Of a stretch of DNA of 64,000 nucleotides, positions 1-10,368 are shown in pieces. Each line of letters begins with the position of its first letter. Within the stretch, counting starts at the first letter, position 1. The notes beneath the pieces are model-generated. The model had not been told where the DNA came from. It did no database searches and saw only the letters and a list, made by a program, of their open reading frames with translations. The DNA comes from Takakia lepidozioides (taxonomy: Eukaryota > Streptophyta > Takakiopsida > Takakiales > Takakiaceae): assembly GCA_030704615.1 (NCBI GenBank), contig CM060733.1, forward strand, positions 19,902,001 to 19,966,000. Direction: 5' to 3'. Position numbers and translations under genes: made by a program.

Positions 1-924
1 AGGTGGTACCCTACAGAACTTGCACACAAAAGTGTTACTATATGGTGGTGTCACCCCAGGCTTGAATGGATTCTCACTGACACCATCCCATTCGCTATGG
101 TTTTGCACACCTGACAATGCGAAGTGTCTGCATTTCATGTTCTCGCATTTCAGGTGCCCATTACAGACTATTCGCCTGAATATGAGGTTGTCGTTGTTGT
201 GAATATTGGAGGTTTTTGTGCGGCACCAATGGTGCCCATCGTGCTTTTTGTCCATTCCTTCCAGGAGACTGGAAATTCCCCCCACGCGACCAGGAGGAGG
301 CAGCTCGAAAACAGTATTACCATCAAAAGATTCCGGCAAGAATGCCACCCTCTGAATATTGAAAGTGCTCCAGTCTATCCCCCTCAACTCACTCTTGAAC
401 CCTGCCATCCCACCCATGGCTTTCAGTTTAGGAATGACACTGGTGATCTCCTCCACATCTGCTTCTTCATGTGGACATGGCTGATCCATGGGCGGTAGTG
501 CACATGTGTCATCGGAGGATGAGTCCGAAAGCTCAACTACAGTGTTAACAGTACTCGTCTCCTTCTTGACAACCACGGGTGTTTTCTCCTGGGCCACTGA
601 TGTTGCCGTGCCAGGAGTTACGAACGATCCTGTAGACTGTCTCAGAGGAGCACTAAGCACCCTGTATCTGCCTAGAGGCACTCTCCATTGTGTGGTTGGT
701 GCAGTATGCGAAGGTTTCTGGAACGCGTACTTGAGCAGTTTTCCATTGGCATCGTACACTTCCCTCTGAAGGAATAGAGTTCCATTTTCCAACCGAAACT
801 GCGTTGCGAGGACGAGTTCATGCACCACCGCAAAACCATCATCTTCCACCTCGTAAGAAAATGGCACAGGGTGGTCCTCACTGAAGAAGTCCGCGTCAAG
901 GGAGCCCATGGCTTGGGAGGCCAT
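1..924 (-). CDS. Hypothetical protein, N-terminal 308 codons (runs off the window)
   Basis: The minus strand is open without a stop from an ATG at 924 to the window edge, and the first upstream in-frame stop lies a few dozen bases before that ATG. The product begins MASQAMGSLDADFF. It has an acidic Ser-rich stretch (ELSDSSSDD) near the middle and then a Cys/His-rich segment with HHWCRTK, CNGHLKCENMKCRHF and CKFCRVPP, which could be a zinc-binding module. I recognise no family. It is divergent to the ParB/methyltransferase-like pseudogene that starts at 1610, so the two could be partners in one mobile unit sharing a promoter, but this is inference. A small open frame on the same strand (953-1234) just upstream may be a 5' exon. 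No break is visible in this ORF, in contrast to its decayed neighbour. Confidence 0.6.
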   Translation of the reverse strand, partial: MASQAMGSLDADFFSEDHPVPFSYEVEDDGFAVVHELVLATQFRLENGTLFLQREVYDANGKLLKYAFQKPSHTAPTTQWRVPLGRYRVLSAPLRQSTGSFVTPGTATSVAQEKTPVVVKKETSTVNTVVELSDSSSDDTCALPPMDQPCPHEEADVEEITSVIPKLKAMGGMAGFKSELRGIDWSTFNIQRVAFLPESFDGNTVFELPPPGRVGGISSLLEGMDKKHDGHHWCRTKTSNIHNNDNLIFRRIVCNGHLKCENMKCRHFALSGVQNHSEWDGVSENPFKPGVTPPYSNTFVCKFCRVPP

Positions 925-1609
925 CTGCCAATGTTGCTTCTGAACGCAGAGTTCACCGTCCGATGGTGCTTCTGAATGCAGAGTGTATTAGAGCGAAGTT
1001 TTTGGCTACATAGAAGACGTCATTACACACAATTGCAGGTATCGGTCCTGCTTGCAGATCTCCTAACGCGGGTTGGCACATCAAAGAAATGTGTCCCCGT
1101 GCGAACCAAGCGGATGGTGACAGAGTGCCCAACTGCGGAGTGCATAATGTCAGCCCTAATGAAAGAATCCAACTGTTATTTTGCAGGTGCCCCAACAGTG
1201 CATTGGTTGAGAGGTTGACTGACAGAGCCGCCATTTGGCTGTCATGTCAGAGAGTCCAGAAGAGATGCCCATTTCCATTCAATTTTAACGGCACCTGCAT
1301 TGCTGTACAACTGTACATACTTGACATTCCTCTGAAACATCCCAAAAGATATTACCCAATAATGAACTTTTTCGGATGAGAGGAGTTTATACCCGAACGA
1401 ATTTTGGATGGAAGAGGAACTAATGATTTCCGCAGATATTCATAACGGTTAGATGGGCACGTGTTCGCCATGCATGTGGAATGAGCATGTGGCGAACAGG
1501 TTGTTCCGAGCGATCATTTTGGCGTTGAAGGCCTTGCGGTGACCCTCCCCTAGCCCTCTTTTTCCTTCTTTTCCTTATTGTCCTTGCAACCCTGGATTCT
1601 GCAGAGACG
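925..1609. other. Divergent intergenic stretch with possible upstream exon
   Basis: This lies between the two divergent genes. A 93-codon open frame (minus, 953-1234, starts MAALSVNLST) could be a 5' exon or upstream ORF of the left-edge gene. A 17-bp near-repeat (CTCTGCATTCAGAAGCA and CTCTGCGTTCAGAAGCA on the minus strand) sits just before the 924 start codon. I see no clear TATA box and no recognisable gene in 1240-1609. Confidence 0.35.
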
Positions 1610-2122
1610 GTGACCCCACTCCGAGGGAGAAGCAAGCGTCGAAGAACACTTTATTTCACATCAAAGAAGCAAAGGGCATGCGCTAAGGAGAGGATGAGGA
1701 AGGCGAGACGGGAACTTAGAATGGGTGAAGAAACCTCCGGCGGAGATGAGAACGAAGGGCAAAACAGGATTTTGCAACCACATTTTGGAGATGAAGGTCT
1801 TGAAGTGATCCCGGAGGCGACCGAAGAGCAACCTCCAATAGAAGGGGGGGAGGATGAGGAAGTGAGTTGGGCTCGGGAGGAAGCACTGCGAGTGGAGAAC
1901 CAGGTCTCGAAAGAGCAGGGAGGAGAGATGGACGCGGAAACTCTGCCGTCTGCCCTTGTTTCGCACCACCGGGACCTCGGAAGCATGCTACCTCCAGACC
2001 ACATGGAAAAGTTGAATGCCTCAGGACCATCATCAAGTGCAAAGAAGAAACCGGAGGTGGCTATGAACTATCTTTTGCCTTTTCTGTTTTTGTCTTTTTC
2101 ATGCTAAACATAGAGGTCGACT

Positions 2123-2648
2123 TCAACCTTGCGTTGACGCAAGGTTGATTTCGACCTCCTAAGTATATGATGTGGGCATGAAAATAGTGCAGAAGCTGCC
2201 CTACAAACAAGCTATGCAGAGCTGGGGAAGATAAATGCTTCCGATGCATCATCAATTGCTAAGATGAAAGCAGAGAATGCAATCTACTTTTCCAATAGAT
2301 ATTTTGTTTGCTGAACACCAAATCGAGAGCTCCTAATCAACCTTGCATCAACGCAAGGTTGATGCCGACCTCCAGAGTGTATGTTTAGGGTTTAGGTGAA
2401 TCGAAGCAGATGCAGCACTCAAACCAACCTTGCGTTGACGCGAGGCTGATTTTGATGCCTCTTTTGTTCACTCCAAGAGGCCGAATTCTCGTACAATGAA
2501 CTGCAAGGTAGGGAAAATTGATTATTTGAAGCTCCCAGAAGAACCCTGCATCAACGCAAAGCATATATTGGGTTCAAAAGAAATTCCGAGATGCCTGTCA
2601 GACTAAGCTACATCCCCATCAATCAACCTTGCGTCAACGCAAGGTTGA
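2123..2648. repeat. Palindrome cluster 1 (five copies, in intron 1)
   Basis: Five copies of an imperfect 26-bp palindrome whose left arm is TCAACCTTGCGT, followed by a 2-bp centre and its reverse complement. Copies start at 2123, 2337, 2424, 2541 and 2623. Those at 2123, 2337 and 2623 have matching arms; those at 2424 and 2541 are degenerate. The first extends outward into GAGGTCGA...TCGACCTC, giving a 47-bp hairpin-forming sequence. All lie in the presumed first intron of the methyltransferase-like gene. Confidence 0.8.
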
Positions 2649-4516
2649 TCCATGGGAGCTCAATCTGTCACTCACAGGATATTCATTCTTTGCAGAGGAA
2701 AAGAAAAAGGAAATCCGTCGGGGAAGATTTGGCAGTGTCAGAAGGTGATTTTGAGGAAGAGTCATTGGAGGGCCACTATGAAGACAAGGCCAAGGAGATT
2801 ATGGGTGGGCAAAAAGTGAACTCGTCGAAGGTGATTCTGTCGATGGAGGTTCCCGGCGGAAACTTGGTCATTCCGCTTTGCAGGATGATCTCCATGCCCG
2901 CTGTTCGACCAGCATTGAGGAATGACATCACGAAGTTGAAGAACAACTTTGTTCACGGCTATGTCAAGGGATCTGCAGTGTTCTACGTATCCACTATGAA
3001 CACGAAAGGAGAGGAGTGTCTTGTAACGGAGGACATTGAGCAAAGTTGGGATGCTGCTGGCGGGATGTAAACAGGGAGTTCGAGTTTAAGCTGTCCAAAA
3101 AGACCTCCACAAAAGCATTTATGGGAAAGATGTTTTTTGTCTAGGATGGGAACCACAGACTGCTTGCCTGGATGGATTACATTTCAAGCATGCATACGGA
3201 CGACATCGAATGGCACTGGAGCGTGGTTTCCATGGTTCTCGACCACAAAGGACGTGTCACGCAGCTCCTTACAGCCATGCACGACATAAACAAGTAATTT
3301 GCCAACATTGTGTCTGTTCCGAGTTCCCACAATTTGGAATCCACTTATGAGTTGAAGGTTTTTCCAGGTCCAATGAAACCTCTCATGTGACGACCAATCT
3401 CTGCTTCCGCATCCAGAAGATAGGGCTGATGCCATTGGATTCATTCACGAACGTGCTCAATCCTCAGCAGATGAAGAGGTGTGCTGAGAAGAAGACAAGC
3501 ACATGGTACAGCTTGACAAGAGAGGCTTTTCTTGACTACATGTACACTGTAAGCTTCTTGACACTTGTTTGCTTGTTGTTACTGCAGATTTTGTCAAGAA
3601 ACGCCAGTGTTTGATTCTTTTACCTGTTATGAATGCAAGCAAGAAATAACAGAAACTGGTTTGAAGGCGAAAGCTGAGTACTATGATTCCCACACAGAAG
3701 AGCAGAGGTCTGCAACTGGGCTTGAGAACATGATGAAATTCGAGATGAACAATCAAAGGAAGAACCTCATGAGTGCATTCGACAAACAAATCCGGATAGC
3801 AGATCCAGGTCTTGGCACGGAATTTCTGGAGCAGGTGAAAGCACATTATGACAAGTATGGCTTTAAGCCAGAAATGACTCAAGAGAAACTACATCGCCTT
3901 TCCATTTCAATGGTGGACAATGCAACCAAAATCAGGTGGTTGGAGATCTGGAATTCGGATCCACTTGTGAGAGACACCAACATGTTCCCAACTCCTGAGA
4001 GGGACTCGAAGACACAAGCAATAAAAGTTGTTAGCGACCACACATTCGACCAGTGGCTACACAAAGCCACATTCTGGAGCCAGGTATGGTTTCCAAAACC
4101 ATTTTCAGAAAGTAGTGTTGCTCCGTAATGTCTCGCGAATTCTTATGAGCTTTCTTGTTGCAGTTAGAAAAACGTGCAGTCGCTGCATTTGGGGAGTCCA
4201 TGGCAGACTACAAAATCCAGATGGCTTGCCCCCGGATCACACTGGAGGCCTACATCAGGAGATGGAAGCTCGCTGTCTGGAACAACTGCTTCTTCAGGGA
4301 GTTTGAGAAAGACAAAGGAATCTCCAGGTCATACGAATTCAAAAACTAGTACAACAGCGAGCAAGCAATGAAACGAGTGTTGTACAAGTGTGACCTCCTT
4401 GAAACAAATTTGGTACTTGAAGGGCATGTTTCTGCATTCTTGTGTTGTACTTTCTATATAACAGCTCGAATTTGCAGGTTATGAGGGAGCTCTGAGGGCT
4501 CTGGATGTGCAATCGA

Positions 4517-5139
4517 GCAACATTGCGTTAACGCAAGCTTGTATCCCGTTGTTTTGGTTTCAATTTCCTATAGGTGGGGTCTCCCATAATGCCATTTTTC
4601 TCCATGTGAAAGGTGAAAAACTGACAGGAAAATTAGCCTTGCGTCAACGCAAGGTTGATGAAGGGCCAGGCTATGTAGGTTTACCTGGGTTTTTGGGCTA
4701 TAATTTGCTGTCATTTCCAGTTTCAATGCTGCCAAGATGAACATAAAGTCTGTTTGGAGTCTGTTTGAAATGCTATTTAGAGCTTATTCTGTACCATCAA
4801 ACAGACTTGCGTTGACGCAACGTTGTTTGGTGGTATGGATTGCTAGAAATGTCCCGCAGCAATACCCTGATTTCCATACAATTGTAGGAAAGTTGTGGTT
4901 GTCAGATACCATGGACATGTGTTTCAACAGAGGAAATCAACATTGCGCCAACGCAATGTTGAATATCCGTACCAGTAGATATTCGAAATGATGTTTTCAA
5001 GCACTGTTTTCCATTTCCACTGTAAATGAAAACAACCTTGCGTTGAAGCAATGTTGAATTGCCCTTGTCAAAGAACAGTTCTCCGCATTTTGTGTTTCCC
5101 ATTTCTGCTCGATTCAACATTGCGTCAACGCAAGGTTGA
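4517..5139. repeat. Palindrome cluster 2 (six copies, in the large internal intron)
   Basis: Six more copies of the same 26-bp palindrome start at about 4517, 4633, 4798, 4937, 5032 and 5114. Spacing is irregular (82-165 bp), and the sequence between copies is not conserved, so this is not a simple tandem array. Arms sometimes change together (AACATTGCG with CGCAATGTT at 4937), which suggests the pairing potential is maintained. Confidence 0.8.
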
Positions 5140-7739
5140 TTCGGGACTGCAAAGGTGATTTCTGCGTGTTGCTTTCCTGCATTTCAATATCCTTTTCCTG
5201 ATGTGTGAGCTGTTTCATTTTCAGATCGAATGACTGCCTGGATTTTGTGTGTGTGATTCAGGTACATGTATCATGTCCTCATACCGGGAAAGTACCTTAG
5301 CGATGACCCAGACTTCATCTACTCATGGGCTGACCCCTCCAATGACAAGACAATGTACACGGCTGGTATTGCCAGAGACTGGAGCAGGGCGCACTTCAGA
5401 GACTGTGGGTGGTACCTCGACCTGCCAAAACAAGACACACCATTCGATGAAGTTGTTTTGAGAAACCTGAACGACAACGCAGCAGCAATTGCCCCACTGG
5501 CTAACAAAGACATTCAGGATAGAATCATTTCTGCTCTAGTTGCAAAAGAGCCCGAGAAATCTACTACTCCAAAACGAAAGGGGAAGATTGTCGGGGATCC
5601 AAAGGGGAAGGGGAAAAGTGCAGCTCCTCAAGGACAGGGACCGTCAGAGGTCCCTGAAAGACAGCCTTCTCCAACTAGGAGGGATAGGAGAACATCAAAG
5701 TTGAGGGAGCAGCCTTTCGAGGCGAGAGAACATCCCTCTAGGGTTTTGGGACAGTTCAATCGTCAGGTGCTGAATGAAAGTTTACTTGCAATGATGGAGT
5801 CCAGGAAGTCCACATTCAAAGGGGTGCCCTCGAAATCATGGGACATGCTTGTTTCGTTCCTCACTCAGGTAAGCACATATGTCTTAACTATTGTATGAGT
5901 GATTTTGGTTTGGCCACTTGTTCTGACTTATCCAGGGTGTTGATCTCGTGCTGGATTTGGATTTGGCTTCTTACACTGTCTCCTGTTTTTTGCTGAAGGT
6001 CACAAAAAGTCCGGATTGGGTGAATGGAGTTCAGCAGGCATACGCGACTAACCTTGTGGTGCTGGACATTCCTGACGGTTTTCCTGTCCCTGATGTGTTC
6101 CCTTCCAATTCGACCCCGACTTGGAACAAATCGGATTCTCGTTACTGGCAGTGGGCTTTCTCATTCAGCAACAAATTCCTTTTTGACTCGGGGGCTCTTC
6201 TTCTCATGCAGTCAAAGGACACGTCGGCACGAAGAACTCTTTTCAGCTACATGAAAGCTTCCGGGTTTCGTGTCATCAAAACTTGGACATGCATCAATGC
6301 TCTGCCTCTTACGAAGGGTGAGTTCCCGGGGCAGAAAGTGAGTTGGTTCCTCTCAATTAAAGTTTCATGGTTTTTCAGTAAATCAAAAGGTAGGTTGTGT
6401 CTTTTGCCTCATGCTCTCTTCGTGATTATTGACAGACTCGAGTGTTCGAAGCTTTGTGCCTGGTGAGGCGGAAGGACACTCTTCCTCCTGGTGTTGCTGA
6501 GTTCCAGTTGAGGGACCTTGCAGCTCACATTGACCCCACCTGCGAGCCTGTGGAGGATGATGTTATCTTCAATTACGTCGACTCGGGTCGAACTATGAAA
6601 AGGTCGATTGGTGTCCCTTGGAGAGGTGCACGGGAGAAATCTCCAGCTTTCATGCAGACTTGGGTGGAGACATGCAGCCGTCATGGTGGACGAGTGGTTG
6701 ACTTGTCTATGGGCACAGGTGGGGCCCTTCACATTGTGTTTGACATATGGGCAGTGACCTTAGGGAAGCCCTGTTTTAATTTCTCGTTCGTCTTGGATTT
6801 GCAGGAGCATCTTTTCATGCTTGCAAGAGCGCTGGAAGGCACTTCTTTGGCATGGAGGCTGATACGGAGCTCTTCTCAAGCGAGCTTCGTCAGCTTGAGT
6901 CCGGCACTACTTCTGCCCCATCCACATAGGGACTTCTGGAGGAGCCCGAAGCGCCTGAGGAGGATCTCGACGTGGACTACGATTTTGAGTGTGAGTAAGT
7001 TCGGCTGTAGTCGTGCAAAATATGTTGCATTTACTTGTGTCATTCCCGTTTGACAGATGGTTGCTTACATTGTCTATATCTGGATGTTAACATCTACCAC
7101 CATTCCTCTTCTTGCTTTCCGGCACCAGTCATCGAATCAGCAGACACCTTTCGGTTTCCAAGGATACTACATGTCCCCGAGTCCCCCTAGAGCTTACCGC
7201 TTGCCGGTTTACGCTGAAGCTTGCGCACGGGTATTATCCCAACAATCAATGTATTCGCATCTACATGAAGGTCGTGGAAAAAAAAAACGTCGCGGATGTG
7301 CTGCTGTATTCATAGATGATATTGTTGTAAACTCTGGAAGTGGTTCCTCTGAAACCTCCAATAGTTCTTGAGGTTCAAGTACCGAGGCTCAATAAATTGT
7401 GTTTTGGTTTTGCTTCCATCCCCAAACTGTTTTTCTAGTTCTTTGCGCGTTCCCGTAAGTACAGATAGGGATTGCCTGGGGTAGGTCTTCGGAATCCGGA
7501 ATTGAAAAATGTTTGTGGGTTGGAATGAATGTACTGCTTTGCAAAACAAAAGGGTTTGCTTTTAATATTCAGTTCTCTAGTGGGCGATCTCCTCATTCCA
7601 AAGGGATGACCTCAATCATAAACCATCCGCAAACCTGCCATTGTTCTCGGCTAGAAAGAATATTCATGTGGGGGCAATGAAGAGGGATAAAAAATAAGGA
7701 TCCGCGGTAATAGGGGAAGCCAAGGGGAAAGCAAGGTAT

Positions 7740-8460
7740 TAGGGCCTAAACACGTGGATGCTTGCTTACGTGGCGTGAGCGAAGCCAGGCTCACAGGCTC
7801 ACGCGCAAGCATCCCCCCGTGCGGCCGCCACCACCCGAAAAAAAACAAAAAAACCAATGTTTGGCGCTTCGCCACGTGGCGCCTGCCAGTGCGTGCGGAA
7901 CGTGGCAGGCCAGGACGCGCACGTGCGGGCTGTACCGCCTGGCCGTGTGGCGATGCGCCGAGGTGCGGCCGAAATCCCAAAAAAATAAAAAAATAAAAAT
8001 TGGCGCCTTGTGTTTGACCTAATCCGTGGTTGAGAGTTAGGTCAAATGACACTCCATCACAAAATAAAGGGAGGGTTTATGGCGGCGCCTTGGGGTTAGG
8101 TCAAACCTCACCGCCGTTGGATCACGATAAGCCAATAGCAAAGATCTTGGCGATCGAACGGACGGTGTGCGGCTTAACTCCGCGATGCGCCGCACGCCCT
8201 CTGTTCGATCGTCAAGATCATTTGACGGGTCGCGGGCTCTCTACGTCCGTCAGATTTGTGACAGTCCTAATCAACGGTTGGAGCACTTGATCCATGTGGT
8301 GTATTCTTAATCATTTGCATTGGCGCATTAACAGCGCCCTGACCACCGCCAGATCTGCTGGGAGTCCATATCCACGGCGGGAACACTCCATCCTTGTGCT
8401 CGTTTACGCACCTCTGTGAGTGTACCACGTACACCACACGTTAGGTAGAGGCATATATAA
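7740..8460 (+). promoter_or_regulatory. G-box rich, promoter-like stretch ending in a TATA box
   Basis: CACGTG cores occur at about 7749, 7869-7882 (as palindromic GCCACGTGGC) and 7920. A TATATAA box lies at about 8454, followed by a pyrimidine-rich stretch. The composition shifts from GC-rich to AT-rich here. No convincing ORF follows immediately, so the promoter may belong to the DUF7869 unit to the right or be a transposon-internal promoter. Confidence 0.35.
8012..8219. repeat. Two inverted repeats (hairpins)
   Basis: TTTGACCTAA and TTAGGTCAAA form perfect 10-bp arms around 8014-8046, and the motif recurs once more near 8092. A 77-bp hairpin spans 8143-8219: arms GATCTTGGCGATCGAAC and GTTCGATCGTCAAGATC pair with one mismatch, enclosing a second stem GTGCGGC/GCCGCAC. 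Confidence 0.75.
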
Positions 8461-8978
8461 TCTGTCATTCTGCACTCATGCGTCCTTTTTTTTTCTCTCT
8501 TGCTCTGTCCTCCAGTCTGTCCTCCTCAGTCCATCCTATTTGTGTACCTTTGCATCTTTTTTTGTGTACCTTTGCATCAGCCAATATTCTCATGAGTATT
8601 TGCCTTGAGCTTTAGGGTTTACCAGAACATCTATTCATGTACAGACACGAGTTCATCGTGTAGTCAGATTATGTTCAAGCACATTAGTGTTTGTTTTAGG
8701 TTTTAGAGATTTCAAGGTTTGTTTCATTTCTTCGTTACATACCTTAGTCTCCCTACATTTTTACAGTTATCTTTATTTAACTATCATCCATGCCTCATCC
8801 ACTTGGATGATTATTCATCCATAGTAATGTCGACATTAGTGTCAAGGTCTGGCAGATTGTTGTTTAAAAACAAGCTAAAGTCTCATCACTTGACCTTCAC
8901 TCTGTCCCACATCACATCAAATACCTAAAAGTACCTACTAGTGCATCTGAATATGATAACATGTCATCTTCTTCACTT

Positions 8979-9010
<32 letters not shown>

Positions 9011-9785
9011 CCCTGGGTCTTCATTAACATATTCACCTGATTTATTGAATGACTCTATATTAGGATATCCAGTAAAGGCTGTTATTTTTTTTCTATCTAT
9101 CTTTATCCGTCGAGACTAAAGAACGTCGACATTCATATCGACGTTCTATTTTTTACATCATTTCTTATTTTTCTTGGTCCTCATCGACATATCCACATGA
9201 CATATTCTAATTCTCTTAATATTTCTTCATCGGTCGGAGTTTTCTTTATTTCTATCTCTTAATTAGGATATTCCGCTACAGTCATTCTATTTTTCCTATT
9301 TATCTCTATCAGTAGAGACTAAGGAACGTTGACATTCATTTCGACGTTCTGTCTTTTCTCGCAATGGATTCCTTATCATCTGGTCTCAAATCTTTCTGTG
9401 TCACAAAACGACGAGGGTTGTAGACAACTATCTGAATGTGACTAGTGAAGGTCAGTGTCATGGGCGTCCATTGACCTCATTAACAATTAGTGTGATAATC
9501 ACTACATTTGAGAATGGCTATGGGACGATGCAATTGTCATATCCTCATATGGATGCAGACACACTAACTGAGGCTCTTGGGACACCTGTCATGTGGGATT
9601 TGTGTGACATCTCTTTGGACTATCCTAACTCTAGTCCAGAATGTCATTTCTCGTCCAAAGATGGAGATGGATCATAAGAATCCGTGGATGGAGAAAATCC
9701 TCAGAGCCCTCTTGGAAGAAGTAATTGGAGAAATCGTATGTGTATCCTCTTAACGGAAAAAGGCGGTGACATCTACGAGGGAAGA
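8461..9785 (+). other. Left flank of the interrupted DUF7869 transposon
   Basis: AT-rich DNA with a run of about 29 T at 8982-9010 and two imperfect direct repeats (about 9060-9150 and 9275-9350). An open stretch at 9438-9677 may be an exon remnant. The last bases before 9786 continue in frame with the sequence after 33419 once the inserted retrotransposon and one AAGA copy are removed, which ties this flank to the DUF7869 gene. Confidence 0.5.
9060..9350. repeat. Duplicated subterminal repeat with inner palindrome
   Basis: Two related units share TTAGGATA, GAGACTAA and a palindrome. In the first unit GAACGTCGA (9121-9129) pairs with TCGACGTTC (9138-9146). In the second the arms are GAACGTTGA and TCGACGTTC (about 9324-9349). 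A related ACGTCGACAT motif lies inverted and duplicated at 39300-39410, as expected for transposon subterminal repeats. Confidence 0.6.
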
Positions 9786-10317
9786 TGTCGTGCGCATACA
9801 TATCGCTACACAACTACATCGCTGTCCAAACCACACCACACATATATGCACAATAAAGTAGTCTGCCACAATGATAAGAAAGCTTGGAAAGACACACACT
9901 CTCAACACAAGAAATGTGAAATCCCTCAACATCACTCGTTAAAACAGTAGTCGAGCCAGGGGCACCCCAAGCTATGGGGACTCCACCCCACAACAACCTA
10001 CACTCCCATCATGAGTACACTCAGATCTAAACGCATGCAGGAGCCCGGTCGCGCAGGCTCAACTCGAGAGAGATGAGCTGCGCGATTGCCGCTCTCGTGA
10101 AGATAAGACGGACCAGGTGTCAAACTAAACTTGACACCTGATTTAACACTTGACCTAAATCCAAGTGTTAAATACAAATAACTAGTTTTATTCTAGCTGT
10201 TTTCACACTGTGCTTATTTAACTTGACAGCTGTCGTGCGCATACATATCGCTACACAACTACATCGCTGTCCAAACCACACCACACATATATGCACAATA
10301 AAGTAGTCTGCCACAAT
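9786..10317 (-). repeat. 3' terminal LTR complex of the methyltransferase element
   Basis: A 357-bp block (9872-10228) matches the far LTR at 33063-33419. It is bracketed by an 87-bp exact direct repeat (9786-9872 and 10231-10317). The inner junction reads GACAGCTGTC (10225-10234), a perfect 10-bp palindrome that looks like an LTR-LTR junction. The far LTR lacks the 87-bp block on either side, so the element ends are not canonical. Confidence 0.8.
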
Positions 10318-10330
10318 CGCCCCCCTAGCT
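10318..10330 (-). promoter_or_regulatory. Polypurine tract of the methyltransferase element
   Basis: In element sense the bases before the terminal repeat complex read CTAGGGGGGCG, a purine tract of the kind that primes plus-strand synthesis. A second purine stretch (CTGGAGGTAGAGGG) lies slightly upstream. Confidence 0.5.
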
Positions 10331-10368
10331 GGTGGATAGGTCCCTCTACCTCCAGATAGCTACAAGAT

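Larger units (their letters stand above)
1610..7373 (+). pseudogene. ParB/Srx-like plus beta-class DNA methyltransferase-like gene, multi-exon, decayed
   Basis: Coding segments joined by plausible GT-AG introns read in one direction. Exon 1 (1610 to about 2064) encodes a basic N-terminus (RGRSKRRR) and an acidic stretch. From 2695 comes a ParB/sulfiredoxin-like region (IPLCRMISMPAVRP, then DGNHRLLAW). Helical exons follow (about 3390-3548, 3588-4083, 4164-4436, 5262-5868) with a Lys-rich linker. At 5999-6318 NLVVLDIPDGF sits where beta-class methyltransferases have motif IV (DPPY), and at 6436-6718 and 6805 onward VVDLSMGTGGA with AGRHFFGMEAD fits motif I. The order IV then I is that of N6-adenine/N4-cytosine MTases. 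In-frame stops near 3154, 3296, 4347 and 6928 and a frameshift near 3055 mark decay. The tyrosine of DPPY is replaced, so even the ancestor may not have methylated DNA. Both domain assignments rest on motif reading only. Confidence 0.55.

Noticed and set aside
2123-5139. Repeated palindromes as a CRISPR array
   Set aside because: Spacing is irregular, the repeats are imperfect palindromes in introns, the genome is eukaryotic and no cas-like gene is present.
7651-8290. ORFs in the GC-rich stretch after the methyltransferase-like pseudogene
   Set aside because: No protein-like pattern; sequence is dominated by hairpins, G-boxes and A-runs.
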